NCBI GenBank assembly: GCA_019634615.1
Contig: JAHCAZ010000003.1
Coordinates: 62,001-126,000 of the forward strand
Reading direction: 5' to 3'
Length of the DNA stretch: 64,000 nucleotides
Source: Opitutaceae bacterium
Lineage (GTDB): Bacteria > Verrucomicrobiota > Verrucomicrobiia > Opitutales > Opitutaceae
A model generated the notes under the pieces. The model was given only the letters and a program-made list of their open reading frames with translations, was not told where the DNA came from and did not search any database. Numbering within the stretch: the first letter of the stretch is position 1; the number at the start of each line of letters is the position of its first letter. The position numbers were made by a program, and so were the translations under genes. Shown here in pieces: positions 7,906 through 17,390 of the stretch.

Positions 7906-8679
7906 ATGAAACAACAGTTCGCACTCAACGTCACCACGCGTGCCCAGACGGGCCGCAGCGCCTCCCGCCGCCTGCGCAAGGCCAACAGCATTCCCGCCAT
8001 CCTTTACGGGAAGCACACGAGCCCCGAAAAGCTGGCCGTCGACACGCCGGAGTTCGTCCGCCTCCTCAAGGGCATCGCCGGCCGCGCCGTGCTCATCGAG
8101 CTCCAGCGCAAGGACAAAGCCGACAAGGCCCTCTCCTTCCTCCAGGAGGTCCAGCGCGACCCGATCACCGACAAATACCTGCACATCGACCTCCAGGAGG
8201 TCAAAGCGGACGAAAAGATGGAAATCCGCGTCCCGGTGCAGGTCGTCGGCGAGTCCTTTGGCGTCAAGAACCAGAGTGGCGTGCTTGAAATCGCCTCCCA
8301 CCTTATCCGCATCCGCTGCTTCCCGAAGGATCTCCCCGCCGTCATCGAGGTCGATGTCACCGAGCTGAAGGTCGGCGAGACCATCAAGATTGGCGAACTG
8401 AAGGCCATCGCGGGCGTCGATTACCTTGATTCCAAGGGCCAGCCCGTCGTCTCGTGCGTCGAGCCCGTGGCCGAGATCGTGCAGGAAGTGGTGGCCGCCG
8501 CCGCTCCCGCCGAGGGTGCCGCCGCCGCCGCTCCCGCCGAGGGTGCCGCTGCCGCCGCCCCGGGTGCCGCCGCGGCTCCTGCCGCCGGTGCCGCCGCGTC
8601 GGCCGCGGCCGGCGACAAGAAGGCCGCCGCCCCCGCCGCTGGCGAGAAGAAGGCCGCCGCCCCGGCCGCCAAGAAGTAA
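7906..8679 (+). CDS. rplY: 50S ribosomal protein L25, CTC-type, with long Ala/Pro-rich tail
   Basis: L25 binds 5S rRNA. The 257-residue product has the L25 N-terminal domain (residues 1-95: TGRSASRRLRKANSIPAILYG, split as TGRSASRRLRK and ANSIPAILYG; QRDPITDKYLHIDLQEV) and the CTC C-terminal beta domain (about 100-190). After about residue 190 it continues as some 65 residues of low-complexity Ala/Pro/Gly with APAEGAAAA repeats and KKAAAPAA units. The start ATG at 7906 is preceded by AGGGGG about nine bases upstream, one of the few Shine-Dalgarno-like sequences in the window. It heads the rplY-pth-rpsF-ssb-rplI run. Confidence 0.96.
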   Translation: MKQQFALNVTTRAQTGRSASRRLRKANSIPAILYGKHTSPEKLAVDTPEFVRLLKGIAGRAVLIELQRKDKADKALSFLQEVQRDPITDKYLHIDLQEVKADEKMEIRVPVQVVGESFGVKNQSGVLEIASHLIRIRCFPKDLPAVIEVDVTELKVGETIKIGELKAIAGVDYLDSKGQPVVSCVEPVAEIVQEVVAAAAPAEGAAAAAPAEGAAAAAPGAAAAPAAGAAASAAAGDKKAAAPAAGEKKAAAPAAKK

Positions 8680-8687
8680 GTTTCCGC

Positions 8688-8730
8688 GGGGCCGGTCGCT
8701 TGACCGCGACCGTCCCCGTGTTTGTTCTTT
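8688..8730 (+). terminator. Hairpin between rplY and pth, probable terminator or attenuator
   Basis: GGGGCCGGTCGC (8688-8699) pairs with GCGACCGTCCCC (8706-8717) with one mismatch and a 6-nt loop. It is followed by a T-rich GTGTTTGTTCTTT. It lies in the 56-bp gap between rplY and pth and may lower read-through. Confidence 0.65.
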
Positions 8731-8735
8731 GAGTC

Positions 8736-9335
8736 ATGTCCATCTCGCTCGTTGCCGGTCTCGGCAATCCGGGCCGCGAATACGAAAACACCCGCCACAA
8801 CCTTGGCTGGGTCGTGATCGATGCGTTTGTCCACCAGCTCGGGCTGGCTTGGAAGAAACAGGCGCAGTTCGAGGCCCAGGTCGCCCGTTGGGACCGCCCG
8901 GGACGCGCGTCGTGTTATTTCGTCAAGCCGCTCACCTTCATGAACGAGAGTGGCCGCGCCGTCGGCGCCCTGGCCCGCTTCTACAAGCTCGGGCCGACCG
9001 CCGTGGCCGCGGTCTATGACGACACCAACATCGACCTCGGACGCGTCAAGGTCACGACCACCGGCAGCGCCGGCGGCCACAACGGCGTGGCCAGCCTGCT
9101 CGAGCACCTCGGCACCGGGTTCGCCCGCTACCGCCTCGGCATCGGGCCGCGGCAGCCGCCCCAGATGGATCTCAAGGACTTCGTCCTCGCGAAATTCGAC
9201 CCCGCACAACTCTCCCTCATCCAACAGACGCTTCCTCATTATCTCAACGGCCTCAGCCTGCTCCTCTCCGACGGGCCCGACCCGGCCATGAACCTTCTCA
9301 ACCGCAGAGCCAAAAATGAACCAGAACAAACGTAA
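8736..9335 (+). CDS. pth: Peptidyl-tRNA hydrolase
   Basis: Recycles peptidyl-tRNA released from ribosomes. The 199-residue product has the family start LVAGLGNPGREYENTRHNLG (20 residues) with the catalytic His near residue 22 (TRHNLGW), the PLTFMNESG loop with Asn, DDTNIDLG, and GSAGGHNGVASLLEHLGT with the second conserved His/Asn. Length is typical. The 3' end overlaps the start of rpsF by 20 bp in another frame, so the two are probably translationally coupled. Confidence 0.97.
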   Translation: MSISLVAGLGNPGREYENTRHNLGWVVIDAFVHQLGLAWKKQAQFEAQVARWDRPGRASCYFVKPLTFMNESGRAVGALARFYKLGPTAVAAVYDDTNIDLGRVKVTTTGSAGGHNGVASLLEHLGTGFARYRLGIGPRQPPQMDLKDFVLAKFDPAQLSLIQQTLPHYLNGLSLLLSDGPDPAMNLLNRRAKNEPEQT

Positions 9336-9612
9336 CTACCGCGCGACCTTCATCCTCGACAACCGGGGCAAGGAAGACTCCGTCGAGCAGATCATCGAGG
9401 GCCTCAAGCAGGACATCACGACCCTGCAGGGCGAGGTCACCGGTGTGGAAAACCTCGGCAAGCGCGACTTCGCCCGGGTCACCGACCCCAAGCTGACCGG
9501 CGCCACCTACGTGCACATCGCCTTCACCGCCGCGGCGGACGTCCCCGCGCACCTGAAGGAGCGCCTCCGCCTGAACAGCAGCGTCTATCGCACTTTCGTC
9601 GAGGCCGTCTGA
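9316..9612 (+). CDS. rpsF: 30S ribosomal protein S6
   Basis: Small-subunit protein that pairs with S18. The 98-residue product reads YRATFILDNRGKEDSVEQII at its start and ends with RLRLNSSVYRTFVEAV, matching the S6 ferredoxin-like fold. Its ATG at 9316 lies inside the end of pth. It is followed after 28 bp by ssb, the usual rpsF-ssb neighbourhood; rpsR (S18), which usually follows ssb, is absent here, and rplI follows instead. Confidence 0.95.
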   Translation: MNQNKRNYRATFILDNRGKEDSVEQIIEGLKQDITTLQGEVTGVENLGKRDFARVTDPKLTGATYVHIAFTAAADVPAHLKERLRLNSSVYRTFVEAV

Positions 9613-9640
9613 ACGAGCCCCGCCGCGTGCCCCGTTCCCC

Positions 9641-10120
9641 ATGGCCAACTTCAACAAAGTCTACCTGATCGGCAACCTCACCCGTGACCCGGAGCTCCGC
9701 GTCACGCCCAAGGGCACGGCGATCTGCCAGTTCGGCCTCGCCGTCAACCGCCAGTTCAAGGACGAGTCCGGCGCCCTGCGCGACGAGACGACGTTCGTGG
9801 ACATCGAGGCCTGGGGCAAGCAGGGCGAGACCATCGCCAAGTACTGCACGAAGGGCCGCCCGCTCTTCGTCGAGGGCCGGCTGAAGTTCGACCAGTGGGA
9901 GGACAAGACCAGCGGCCAGAAGCGCAGCAAGCTCAAGGTCGTGCTCGAGGGCTTCCAGTTCCTCGGCAGCCGGGGCGACGGCGCGGCCCCGGGCGGCGCC
10001 GGCGGCGACGATGCCGACCAGACGCCCGAGCGGCATTCCCCCCCGGCCCGCGGCTCCAACCGTCCCGCGAGCCCGGCGGCCCCGGCGCAGGAAAGCGCCG
10101 ACGAAGACGTGCCCTTTTAG
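9641..10120 (+). CDS. ssb: Single-stranded DNA-binding protein
   Basis: The 159-residue protein has the OB fold in residues 1-110 (NFNKVYLIGNLTRDPELRVT, 20 residues; FVDIEAWGKQGE; GRPLFVEGRLKFDQWED) then a Gly/Ala/Pro-rich linker and the acidic tip DEDVPF, the docking peptide for SSB-interacting replication and repair proteins. It lies between rpsF and rplI, upstream of dnaB, so replication and translation genes share one unit. Confidence 0.97.
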   Translation: MANFNKVYLIGNLTRDPELRVTPKGTAICQFGLAVNRQFKDESGALRDETTFVDIEAWGKQGETIAKYCTKGRPLFVEGRLKFDQWEDKTSGQKRSKLKVVLEGFQFLGSRGDGAAPGGAGGDDADQTPERHSPPARGSNRPASPAAPAQESADEDVPF

Positions 10121-10168
10121 GATCCGCCCCTTTCCACCCACCACCCTCCATTTAAACACCCGTCCACC

Positions 10169-10654
10169 ATGGCATACAGTGAAGTCCTCCTCGTCAAACC
10201 CGTCGAAGGTCTCGGCGGCGAAGGCGACCAAGTCAAAGTCCGCGCCGGCTACGCCCGCAATTTCCTCCTCCCGCGCCACATCGCGGTGCCGCTGACCGCG
10301 GCCAACCGCAAGCAGGTCGAGGCGCTGAAGAAGCGCCGCGCGGTCCGCGAGGCCGACGAGCTCAATGGCGCGCAGGAGCTCGCCAAGAAGCTCGAGAAGA
10401 CCTCGCTGGCCTTCGCCGTCAAGACCGGCGAGGGCGGCAAGATGTTCGGCGCGATCACCGCGGCCGACATCCACGCCAAGCTCGTCGCCGCCGGCCTGGA
10501 GATCGACAAGAAGCGCATCCACCTGCACACGCCGGTGAAGACGCTCGGGCAGCACGCCGTGAAGGTGAAGCTCCACCCCGAGGTCACCGTCGAGCTCAAC
10601 TTCGACGTCGTCTCCGAGAATCCGATCGAGAGCCCCGTCGAGGAGAAGAAATAA
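10169..10654 (+). CDS. rplI: 50S ribosomal protein L9
   Basis: The 161-residue product begins with the L9 N-terminal domain (EVLLVKPVEGLGGEGDQVKV, 20 residues; GYARNFLLPRHIAVPLT, with the RNLLP-like signature as RNFLLP), then a long connecting helix and a C-terminal rRNA-binding domain, and ends in a short Glu/Lys tail (SPVEEKK). Position after ssb and before dnaB is conserved in many bacteria. It is followed by a strong terminator, which suggests dnaB also has its own promoter. Confidence 0.97.
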   Translation: MAYSEVLLVKPVEGLGGEGDQVKVRAGYARNFLLPRHIAVPLTAANRKQVEALKKRRAVREADELNGAQELAKKLEKTSLAFAVKTGEGGKMFGAITAADIHAKLVAAGLEIDKKRIHLHTPVKTLGQHAVKVKLHPEVTVELNFDVVSENPIESPVEEKK

Positions 10655-10673
10655 CCGGGTTCTCCCTCCCGCG

Positions 10674-10705
10674 GGCCGCGTCACTCGACGCGGCCTTCGC
10701 GTTTT
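10674..10705 (+). terminator. Rho-independent terminator after rplI
   Basis: GGCCGCGTC (10674-10682) pairs perfectly with GACGCGGCC (10687-10695) around a 4-nt loop, followed by TTCGCGTTTT. Confidence 0.82.
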
Positions 10706-10776
10706 GGGAGCAAATTGTGCAAAACCCGTGGTTGCGACGCTTTCGTCCCGCGCCCCATATCTGAGCGTCTATCGCC

Positions 10777-12159
10777 ATGGCTGAGTCCAACGAAAGACCT
10801 CCTGTCCGATCCCCGGGCGCGGCCGCCCGCGAGCTGCCGCACAGCCTCGAGGCCGAGGAGTATCTGCTGTCGTGCTGCTTCATTGACGGCACCGACACGG
10901 TGGCGCGCTGCCTCGAGGATAAGCTTGTCGCCAAGGCCTTCTTCTCGCCCGCCAATCAGATCATCTACGAGAAGCTGCTCGACCTCTACCAGCGGAACCT
11001 GCCGATCGACACCGCGATCGTCGCCGAGGAGCTGAAGGCCGGCGGCCAGCTCGACGCCATCGGCGGCTACGCCTACCTGGCCCAGGTCAGCTCGCGCATC
11101 CCGACCACGGCCCAGGCCACCTACTTCATCGAGCGCGTCCGCGACCTCCACATCCTGCGCGAGATCATCCGCGCGGCCGGCGGCATCGTCGAGGAGTCGT
11201 TCGCGCTCCGCGAGGGCAGCGTCGAGGAATTTGTCGACCGGGTGGAGAAGGAGATGTTCGCGGTCACGCAGCACCGCGTCGACGACTCCGCGAAGCACAT
11301 GAAGGAGCCGACGCGCGAGGCCTTCAAGGTCATCGACAAGATGCTCCACCACCGCGGGGAGCTGACCGGGGTGCCGTCCGGCTTCAAGGACCTCGACCAG
11401 CTCACCTTCGGCTTCCAGCGGCAGGAAATGATCATCCTCGCCGCCCGCCCGTCCATGGGCAAGACCTCGCTGGCGCTCAACATCGCGGAGGCCGCGGCGA
11501 TGCCGAAAAAGGGCCAGCCGAACGCCGTGCTCGTCTTCTCGCTCGAAATGAGCTCCGCCCAGCTGGCCCTGCGCATGCTCTGCGCCCGGGCCCGGGTGAA
11601 CATGAAGCTGCTGCGCGAGGGCTTCGTGAAGCAGAACGGCGAGGAGATGCGCGCCCTGCTCGCCGCGGCCGACGAGTTTTCCAAGTCGAGCATCTTCATC
11701 GACGATTCCAGCGCGCTGACCATCATGCAGTTGCGGGCCAAGGCCCGCCGCATCCACGCCCGGCACAACCTCGGGTTTGTCATCGTCGACTACCTCCAGC
11801 TCCTCAGCCCGACGGATCCCAAGGTGCCGCGCGAGCAGCAGGTCGCGGAAGCCTCGCGCGGATTAAAGTCGCTGGCGAAGGAACTCAATGTCCCGGTGCT
11901 TGTATTAAGTCAGCTCAACCGCTCTTCCGAGAAGGAGAACCGCACCCCGAAGCTCGCGGACCTGCGCGAATCCGGATCGATCGAGCAGGATGCAGACGTG
12001 GTTCTCATGCTCGCCCGACCCAAAGACGCCGACGAAAAATTCCAGGTAGCCGCCGATTCGGCCGAGTTAATCGTTGCCAAGCAACGAAACGGGCCGGTAG
12101 GAGAATTGAAACTTACCTTCCTCAGGGACATCACTCGCTTTGAAAACTTCACACCCTAA
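10777..12159 (+). CDS. dnaB: Replicative DNA helicase DnaB
   Basis: Hexameric 5'-3' helicase of the replication fork, 460 residues. The N-terminal domain starts PHSLEAEEYLLSCCFIDG. The RecA-like domain has Walker A ARPSMGKTSLALNIA, the DnaB H2 region VFSLEMSSAQLALRML, Walker B GFVIVDYLQLL, and SQLNRSSEKE with the downstream RESGSIEQDADVVLMLARP. Length and order are normal. The 3' end overlaps bamA by 20 bp in a different frame. Confidence 0.97.
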   Translation: MAESNERPPVRSPGAAARELPHSLEAEEYLLSCCFIDGTDTVARCLEDKLVAKAFFSPANQIIYEKLLDLYQRNLPIDTAIVAEELKAGGQLDAIGGYAYLAQVSSRIPTTAQATYFIERVRDLHILREIIRAAGGIVEESFALREGSVEEFVDRVEKEMFAVTQHRVDDSAKHMKEPTREAFKVIDKMLHHRGELTGVPSGFKDLDQLTFGFQRQEMIILAARPSMGKTSLALNIAEAAAMPKKGQPNAVLVFSLEMSSAQLALRMLCARARVNMKLLREGFVKQNGEEMRALLAAADEFSKSSIFIDDSSALTIMQLRAKARRIHARHNLGFVIVDYLQLLSPTDPKVPREQQVAEASRGLKSLAKELNVPVLVLSQLNRSSEKENRTPKLADLRESGSIEQDADVVLMLARPKDADEKFQVAADSAELIVAKQRNGPVGELKLTFLRDITRFENFTP

Positions 12160-14488
12160 CCCTCTGGCGAGGGTAGCTCGCGTAATCTTTTTGTTTTTAC
12201 TGTGTTCCGTCATCGGCGGGGGGGCGGCACTGGCCCAGTCGGCCGACGCGCTCGATGCGGCCTACAAGGTCGGCAAGATTTCGGTCCGTTTCGTCGGCAC
12301 CGCCATCGTCAGTGAGGACGTCGTCCGCGCCAACATGCAGGTCCGCGAGGGCGGCGCCCTGGATGACGCGATGATCGACCGCGACATCCGCGCGCTCTAC
12401 CGCACCGGCCTGTTCGAGTTCATCGAGGTCAAGCGCGAGGCGGTCTCCGAGACCACGTTCAACCTCGTGTTCGAGGTCACCCCCAAGTTCCGCGTCCTCG
12501 CGGTCCGCTACGAGGGCAACAAGAAGGTCAAGGCGAGTCGCCTCGACAAGGAGGTCAAGACCAAGGCCAACACCTCCCTCGACGAGCGCCAGGTCAAGGA
12601 GGACCAGGAAAAGATCCGCGAGTACTACCAGAAGGTCGGCTACAACCAGGTCGCGGTGAACTACGCCATCGAGCGCGACCGCACCACGAGCTTCGGCACC
12701 GTCATCTTCCGCATCAAGGAGGGCCCGAAGGTCAAGATCGCCAAGATCGCCTTCGTGGGCAACGACAGCGTCAAGGCCCGCGCCCTGCGCAAGGAGATGG
12801 AGACCCGCAAGTGGTGGTTCATGTCCTGGCTGACCGACACCGGCCGCTTCAAGGACGACAAGTTCGAGGATGACCTCGAGAAGCTGCGCGATTACTACCG
12901 CGAGGAGGGCTTCCTCGACGTCGACATCCCGCAGGACCAGATCACCTTCGACTACCCGTCGCCGACCAAGCTCGTCATCACCATCCGCGTCAACGAGGGC
13001 CGGCAGTACAAGATCGGCGACATCAGCGTCACCGGCAGCAAGATCCACGACGCCGGCCTGCTCAAGCGCATCCTCCGCCAGCGCAGCGGCATGGTCTTCC
13101 GTCCTTCCAAGATCGACAAGGACGTCGAGCGCATGGAGGACTTCTACGGCTCCGGCGGCTACCTCGACACCCGCGTGCGCCTGCTCCGCAAGCCCAACGT
13201 CGCCACCGGCAACATCGACCTCGAGTACCAGGTCGAGGAGAGCGAGAAATTCAACGTCGAGTCCATCGTCATCGAGGGCAACACCAAGTCCAAGAGCATC
13301 GTCATCCTGCGCGAGCTAGTGCTCGGCCCGGGCGACGTCTTCGACACGGTGCGCATGAAGATCAGCAAGCTGCGCCTCGAGAACACCCGTTTCTTCGACG
13401 ACGTGAACCTGTCGCCCCAGGAGACCAACATCCCCGGGCGCCGCAACCTCCGCGTCGCCGTCAAGGAGGCCCGCACGGGCAACCTCACCTTCGGCGCCGG
13501 CTTCAGCTCCGTCGAGCGCGTCACCGTGTTCGCCGAGCTCAGCCAGGCGAACTTCGACCTGTTCAACCGCCGCTCCCTGTTCCAGGGCGACGGCCAGAAG
13601 TTCCGCCTCCGCCTCCAGCTCGGCTCGCTCTCCAGCGAGGCCGTGCTCTCCTTCGAGGAACCGTGGCTGTTCGAGCGCGAGCTCGCGATGGGCTTCAGCC
13701 TCTACCGCACATCTTCCGAGTACAACAGCGACTACTACACCCAGGTCGCGACTGGCGGCGAAATCTATCTGCGCAAGCGCCTCTTTGAGCTCGTCGAAGG
13801 CCGCCTGTCGTACACGTACGAGGTCATCGGCATCGACGACGTCGATCCGATCTACTCGGGCCTGATTGGTGCGGGCGACACCACGGTTTCGCGCCTCGGC
13901 TTCCAGCTCCTCCGCGACACGCGCGACAAGATCATCAACACCACCTCGGGCAACCGCGTGGAGGTCAACACCGAGGTCGCCGGCGGCCCCCTCGGCGGCG
14001 ATTACGACTACTACAAGCTCGAGTTCCGCGGCTCCCAGTTCTACCCTCTCTTCGACCTCCAGGCGCAGGTGCTCTCGGTCATCGCCCGCGGCGGCGTGAT
14101 CGAAAGCTACGGCGACAGCCGGGACGTGCCCTACTACTACAAGTACTACCTGGGCGGCCCGTACAACCTCCGCGGTTACGAGTACAACAGCATTTCGCCC
14201 CGCGACGGCGACTTCCTGCTCGGCGGCAAGACCTATGCCATGCTCAGCCTGGAATACTCGGCCGACATCGTGAGCCCGATCCGCTTCGCGGTCTTCTACG
14301 ACGCCGGCTTCGTAAACAGCGATGCCTACGACTTTAACCCCGCCGACTACCACGACAACTTCGGCATCGGCATCCGCCTCTTCGTGGCGGGCGCCCCGCT
14401 GAGCCTCGATTACGGCGTCCCGATCACGAGCTCGAAGCAGGCCAATACCGGCAATCAGTTCAACTTTTCCTTTGGCACGCGCTTCTGA
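12140..14488 (+). CDS. bamA: Outer membrane protein assembly factor BamA
   Basis: BamA inserts beta-barrel proteins into the outer membrane. The 782-residue product has a signal peptide (basic residues, then VIFLFLLCSVIGGGAALA; cleavage likely before QSADAL), a series of POTRA domains over about residues 45-430 (for example VRYEGNKKVKASRLDKEVKT), and a C-terminal Omp85 barrel (about 450-782) with YYLGGPYNLRGYEYNSISP containing the RGY motif, ending FNFSFGTRF with terminal Phe. The start is TTG at 12140, inside the end of dnaB; only this start gives a proper signal peptide. skp and lpxD follow, a classic envelope order. Confidence 0.95.
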   Translation: MKTSHPNPLARVARVIFLFLLCSVIGGGAALAQSADALDAAYKVGKISVRFVGTAIVSEDVVRANMQVREGGALDDAMIDRDIRALYRTGLFEFIEVKREAVSETTFNLVFEVTPKFRVLAVRYEGNKKVKASRLDKEVKTKANTSLDERQVKEDQEKIREYYQKVGYNQVAVNYAIERDRTTSFGTVIFRIKEGPKVKIAKIAFVGNDSVKARALRKEMETRKWWFMSWLTDTGRFKDDKFEDDLEKLRDYYREEGFLDVDIPQDQITFDYPSPTKLVITIRVNEGRQYKIGDISVTGSKIHDAGLLKRILRQRSGMVFRPSKIDKDVERMEDFYGSGGYLDTRVRLLRKPNVATGNIDLEYQVEESEKFNVESIVIEGNTKSKSIVILRELVLGPGDVFDTVRMKISKLRLENTRFFDDVNLSPQETNIPGRRNLRVAVKEARTGNLTFGAGFSSVERVTVFAELSQANFDLFNRRSLFQGDGQKFRLRLQLGSLSSEAVLSFEEPWLFERELAMGFSLYRTSSEYNSDYYTQVATGGEIYLRKRLFELVEGRLSYTYEVIGIDDVDPIYSGLIGAGDTTVSRLGFQLLRDTRDKIINTTSGNRVEVNTEVAGGPLGGDYDYYKLEFRGSQFYPLFDLQAQVLSVIARGGVIESYGDSRDVPYYYKYYLGGPYNLRGYEYNSISPRDGDFLLGGKTYAMLSLEYSADIVSPIRFAVFYDAGFVNSDAYDFNPADYHDNFGIGIRLFVAGAPLSLDYGVPITSSKQANTGNQFNFSFGTRF

Positions 14489-14529
14489 TTCGTACTCAAT
14501 CGACCTTCATCCGCTTTACTACCCGACCC

Positions 14530-15207
14530 ATGAAAAACTCATTCAAATCATTGCTCGTCCTGGCAGCCGTCGGCGCCTTCGCGCTCGTTGGCCAGGCCCA
14601 GACGGCAACCAAGGTGCTGGTCGTCGACATGGCCAAACTGCTCGACAATCACTACAAGACACAGGAGCAGAACGAAAAGCTCCGCAGTGACGGGCAGAAG
14701 GCCCAGGAGGAGCTCGACCGCCTGAACAAGGAAGGCAATGCCCTCGTCGAGCAGTACAAGGAGCTCGTCGAGCAGTCGAACAACCCGGCCGCCACCGCCG
14801 AGGCCAAGAACAAGGTCCAAGGCGATGCCCAGCGCAAGATGGAGGAGATCCAGCGCAAGCAGAACGAAGTCCGCACCTTCGAGGCCAACACCCAGCGCGC
14901 CCTCCAGGGCCGCATCCGCACCTTCCGCGACCTGATGTTCGAGGAGATCGGCAAGATCGCCACCGACGTCGCCAAGCGCCGCGGCGCCGCGCTGCTCGTC
15001 GACAAGTCTGGCCCGTCGCTGCTCGGCATCCCGGCCGTCATCCACTTCGATCCCGCCCTCGATATCACCGACGAGGTGATGAAGGAGATCGACAAGGACC
15101 GCCCGGCTTCCGCCACCCCCGCCGCGACCGCCACGCCCGCGCCGGCCCCGGCTCCCGCCGCGTCCGACTCGCCCGTGATCAAGGTCCCGATGGGCGGCCA
15201 GAAGTAA
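14530..15207 (+). CDS. skp: OmpH/Skp-family periplasmic chaperone
   Basis: Periplasmic chaperone for outer-membrane proteins on the way to BamA. The 225-residue product has a signal peptide ([20 protein letters not shown], cleavage near GQAQ), the Skp strand [19 protein letters not shown], a long charged coiled coil (about residues 45-150, the tentacle helices) and the closing region [17 protein letters not shown]. It ends with about 35 Ala/Pro/Thr-rich residues beyond the usual family end. The position between bamA and lpxD agrees. Confidence 0.93.
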   Translation: MKNSFKSLLVLAAVGAFALVGQAQTATKVLVVDMAKLLDNHYKTQEQNEKLRSDGQKAQEELDRLNKEGNALVEQYKELVEQSNNPAATAEAKNKVQGDAQRKMEEIQRKQNEVRTFEANTQRALQGRIRTFRDLMFEEIGKIATDVAKRRGAALLVDKSGPSLLGIPAVIHFDPALDITDEVMKEIDKDRPASATPAATATPAPAPAPAASDSPVIKVPMGGQK

Positions 15208-15230
15208 TCATCGGCCATCCCGCCTCTTTC

Positions 15231-15264
15231 AGCCCCGCCGTCACTGGCGGGGCTTTTCGTTTTC
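15231..15264 (+). terminator. Rho-independent terminator after skp
   Basis: AGCCCCGCC (15231-15239) pairs perfectly with GGCGGGGCT (15246-15254) around a 6-nt loop, followed by TTTTCGTTTT. It separates bamA-skp from lpxD. Confidence 0.88.
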
Positions 15265-15304
15265 CGCCTTTGCAGGCGGCGCATTTGCCCCCACCATCCC
15301 GCCC

Positions 15305-16348
15305 ATGCAGGTCTCCTTCACTCCCGCCGAGATCATCGCGCTGGTGCAGCCAAGTCAGACACGCGGCGCCACCGAGGCCACGATCCGGGGCATCGGCGCC
15401 CTCAGCACCGCCGGGGCGGGGGAGATATCCTTCCTCGGCAACGCGAAGTACCGCGCGGAAGTCGGAGCCTGCCGGGCATCGATCATTCTGCTCCCGCCGG
15501 ATTTCGAGGGCGAACCCCAGCCAGGGCAGCTCTACCTGCTGGTCGAGCAGCCTTCGGTAGCCCTGGCGCGGATTTGTGCCCGCATCGAGCAGCAGCTCTG
15601 GCCGCGCCCGGCCCCCGGGATCCATCCGACGGCCGTGATTGATGCCAGTGCCACGGTTGACCCGGCCGCCACGGTCGGCCCGCTCTGCATCGTCGAGGCC
15701 GGTGCGATCATCGGCGCCGGCTCCCATCTTCAGGCCCAGGTTTTTGTCGGGCGCAACGCCCGGGTCGGCGCGAACTGCTGGTTGATGCCCAGCGTGGTCG
15801 TCGGCACCGAATGCATTCTGGCTGATCGCGTCCGCCTGCATCCTGGCGTGGTCGTAGGCTCCGACGGCTTCGGCTACGAGTTCGTCCAGGGCCGGCACGA
15901 GAAGGTCCCCCAGGTCGGCATCGTCGAGATTGGCGATGACGTCGAGATCGGCGCCAACAGCACGCTCGACCGGGCGCGCTTCAGCCGGACGGTCGTCGGC
16001 GAGGGCACGAAGATCGATAATCTCGTCCAGGTCGCGCACAACGTGATCATTGGCAGGCACTGCATCCTTTGCGCCCAGGTCGGCATCTCCGGCAGCACCA
16101 CGCTCGAGGATTACGTGGTCCTCGGCGGCCAGGCCGGCGTCGCCGGCCACCTGACGCTCGGCCGGGGCGTGAAGTCCGGCGGGGCCGCCGCCATCACCTC
16201 CAGTGTCGCCGCCGGCACGTTCGTCAACGGCGCGCCCGCGCGGGCCTACATGCTGGAGCGCCGCCTGCAGGTCCTGTTCGGGCGCCTCCCGGAATTGTTC
16301 AAGCGTGTAGCGGAACTTGAGGCGCAGATAAAATTGTCTTCCGCCTGA
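15305..16348 (+). CDS. lpxD: UDP-3-O-(3-hydroxyacyl)glucosamine N-acyltransferase LpxD
   Basis: Adds the second acyl chain in lipid A synthesis. The 347-residue product has the LpxD N-terminal domain ([20 protein letters not shown], 20 residues) and a left-handed parallel beta-helix of hexapeptide repeats from about residue 105 ([20 protein letters not shown] and onward). The catalytic His is in [11 protein letters not shown], and the SDGFGYEF segment binds substrate. A C-terminal helix follows. This shows lipid A is made. The next gene, prs, starts 27 bp downstream. Confidence 0.96.
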   Translation: MQVSFTPAEIIALVQPSQTRGATEATIRGIGALSTAGAGEISFLGNAKYRAEVGACRASIILLPPDFEGEPQPGQLYLLVEQPSVALARICARIEQQLWPRPAPGIHPTAVIDASATVDPAATVGPLCIVEAGAIIGAGSHLQAQVFVGRNARVGANCWLMPSVVVGTECILADRVRLHPGVVVGSDGFGYEFVQGRHEKVPQVGIVEIGDDVEIGANSTLDRARFSRTVVGEGTKIDNLVQVAHNVIIGRHCILCAQVGISGSTTLEDYVVLGGQAGVAGHLTLGRGVKSGGAAAITSSVAAGTFVNGAPARAYMLERRLQVLFGRLPELFKRVAELEAQIKLSSA

Positions 16349-16375
16349 GCGGCCGGCCCGCAAGGATGCGCCTCC

Positions 16376-17326
16376 ATGAGCGCGTCGCGGCTGAAAATCC
16401 TCTCCGGAAACTCCAATCGTCCTCTCGCCGAGGAGATTTGCCAAGCCATCGGGGTGCCGCTCGGGGAGGCGACGGTCACGAGCTTCCCGGACGGCGAGTC
16501 GTTCGTGAAGATCAACGAGAACATCCGCGGCCAGGATGTCTTCATCATCCAGTCCACCTGCCCGCCGACGAACCACCACCTGATGGAGCTGCTCATCATG
16601 ATCGACGCCGCCCGGCGCGCGTCGGCGCAGCGCATCACGGCCGTGCTCCCGTTCTACGGTTACGCCCGGCAGGACCGCAAGGACCAGCCCCGCGTGCCCA
16701 TCACCGCCAAGCTCGTCGCCAACCTCCTCGTCGCCGCGGGCGCCACCCGCATCCTGACGATGGATCTGCACAGCCAGCAGATCCAGGGATTCTTCGACAT
16801 CCCGGTCGACCACCTCTACGCCTCGCCGGTTTTCTTCGAGCACTTGGCGCACCGCAAGAGCGCGAACCCGCTCGTGGTCTGCTCGCCCGATGTCGGCGGC
16901 ATGAAGATGGCCTCGGCCTACGCCGACACCATGGGCGCGGGCCTCTGTTTCGTGGCCAAGAAGCGCAAGAACGCCACCACCGTCGAGGCGATGAACGTCG
17001 TCGGCGACGTCGCCGGCTGCGATGTGCTGCTCGTCGACGACATCACCGAGACCGCCGGCACGCTGACCGCCGCCGCCAAGATCCTTCGCGCCCAGGGCGC
17101 CGTCAGCGTCAGCGCCGCCGTCAGCCACTGCATCCTCAACGACGTCGCCGTCGAGCGCCTCAAGAGCGGCGTGATCGACGAGCTCATCACCACCAATTCC
17201 ACCCCGATCACCCCGAACGGCCTGCCGATCACCGTGCTGAGCATCGCCAAGCTGCTCGGCCAGGCGATTGTCCGCATCACCAACAACGAGAGCGTCACCG
17301 GCCTGTTCAAGATCAAGGGGTTCTGA
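16376..17326 (+). CDS. prs: Ribose-phosphate pyrophosphokinase (PRPP synthetase)
   Basis: Makes PRPP from ribose 5-phosphate and ATP. The 316-residue product has LKILSGNSNRPLAEEI, FPDGESFVKINENIRG, the flexible-loop sequence PFYGYARQDRKDQPR, TMDLHSQQIQGFF with the catalytic His, and the PRPP loop VLLVDDITETAGTL. Length is typical of class I enzymes. PRPP feeds pyrE, located 1.5 kb downstream on the other strand. Confidence 0.97.
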   Translation: MSASRLKILSGNSNRPLAEEICQAIGVPLGEATVTSFPDGESFVKINENIRGQDVFIIQSTCPPTNHHLMELLIMIDAARRASAQRITAVLPFYGYARQDRKDQPRVPITAKLVANLLVAAGATRILTMDLHSQQIQGFFDIPVDHLYASPVFFEHLAHRKSANPLVVCSPDVGGMKMASAYADTMGAGLCFVAKKRKNATTVEAMNVVGDVAGCDVLLVDDITETAGTLTAAAKILRAQGAVSVSAAVSHCILNDVAVERLKSGVIDELITTNSTPITPNGLPITVLSIAKLLGQAIVRITNNESVTGLFKIKGF

Positions 17327-17390
17327 GTTTCGGGACATTTTGTGCCGGCGGTTGCAACCTTCGGCGTCCCGCTTTGTCTTCTCGCACGCC

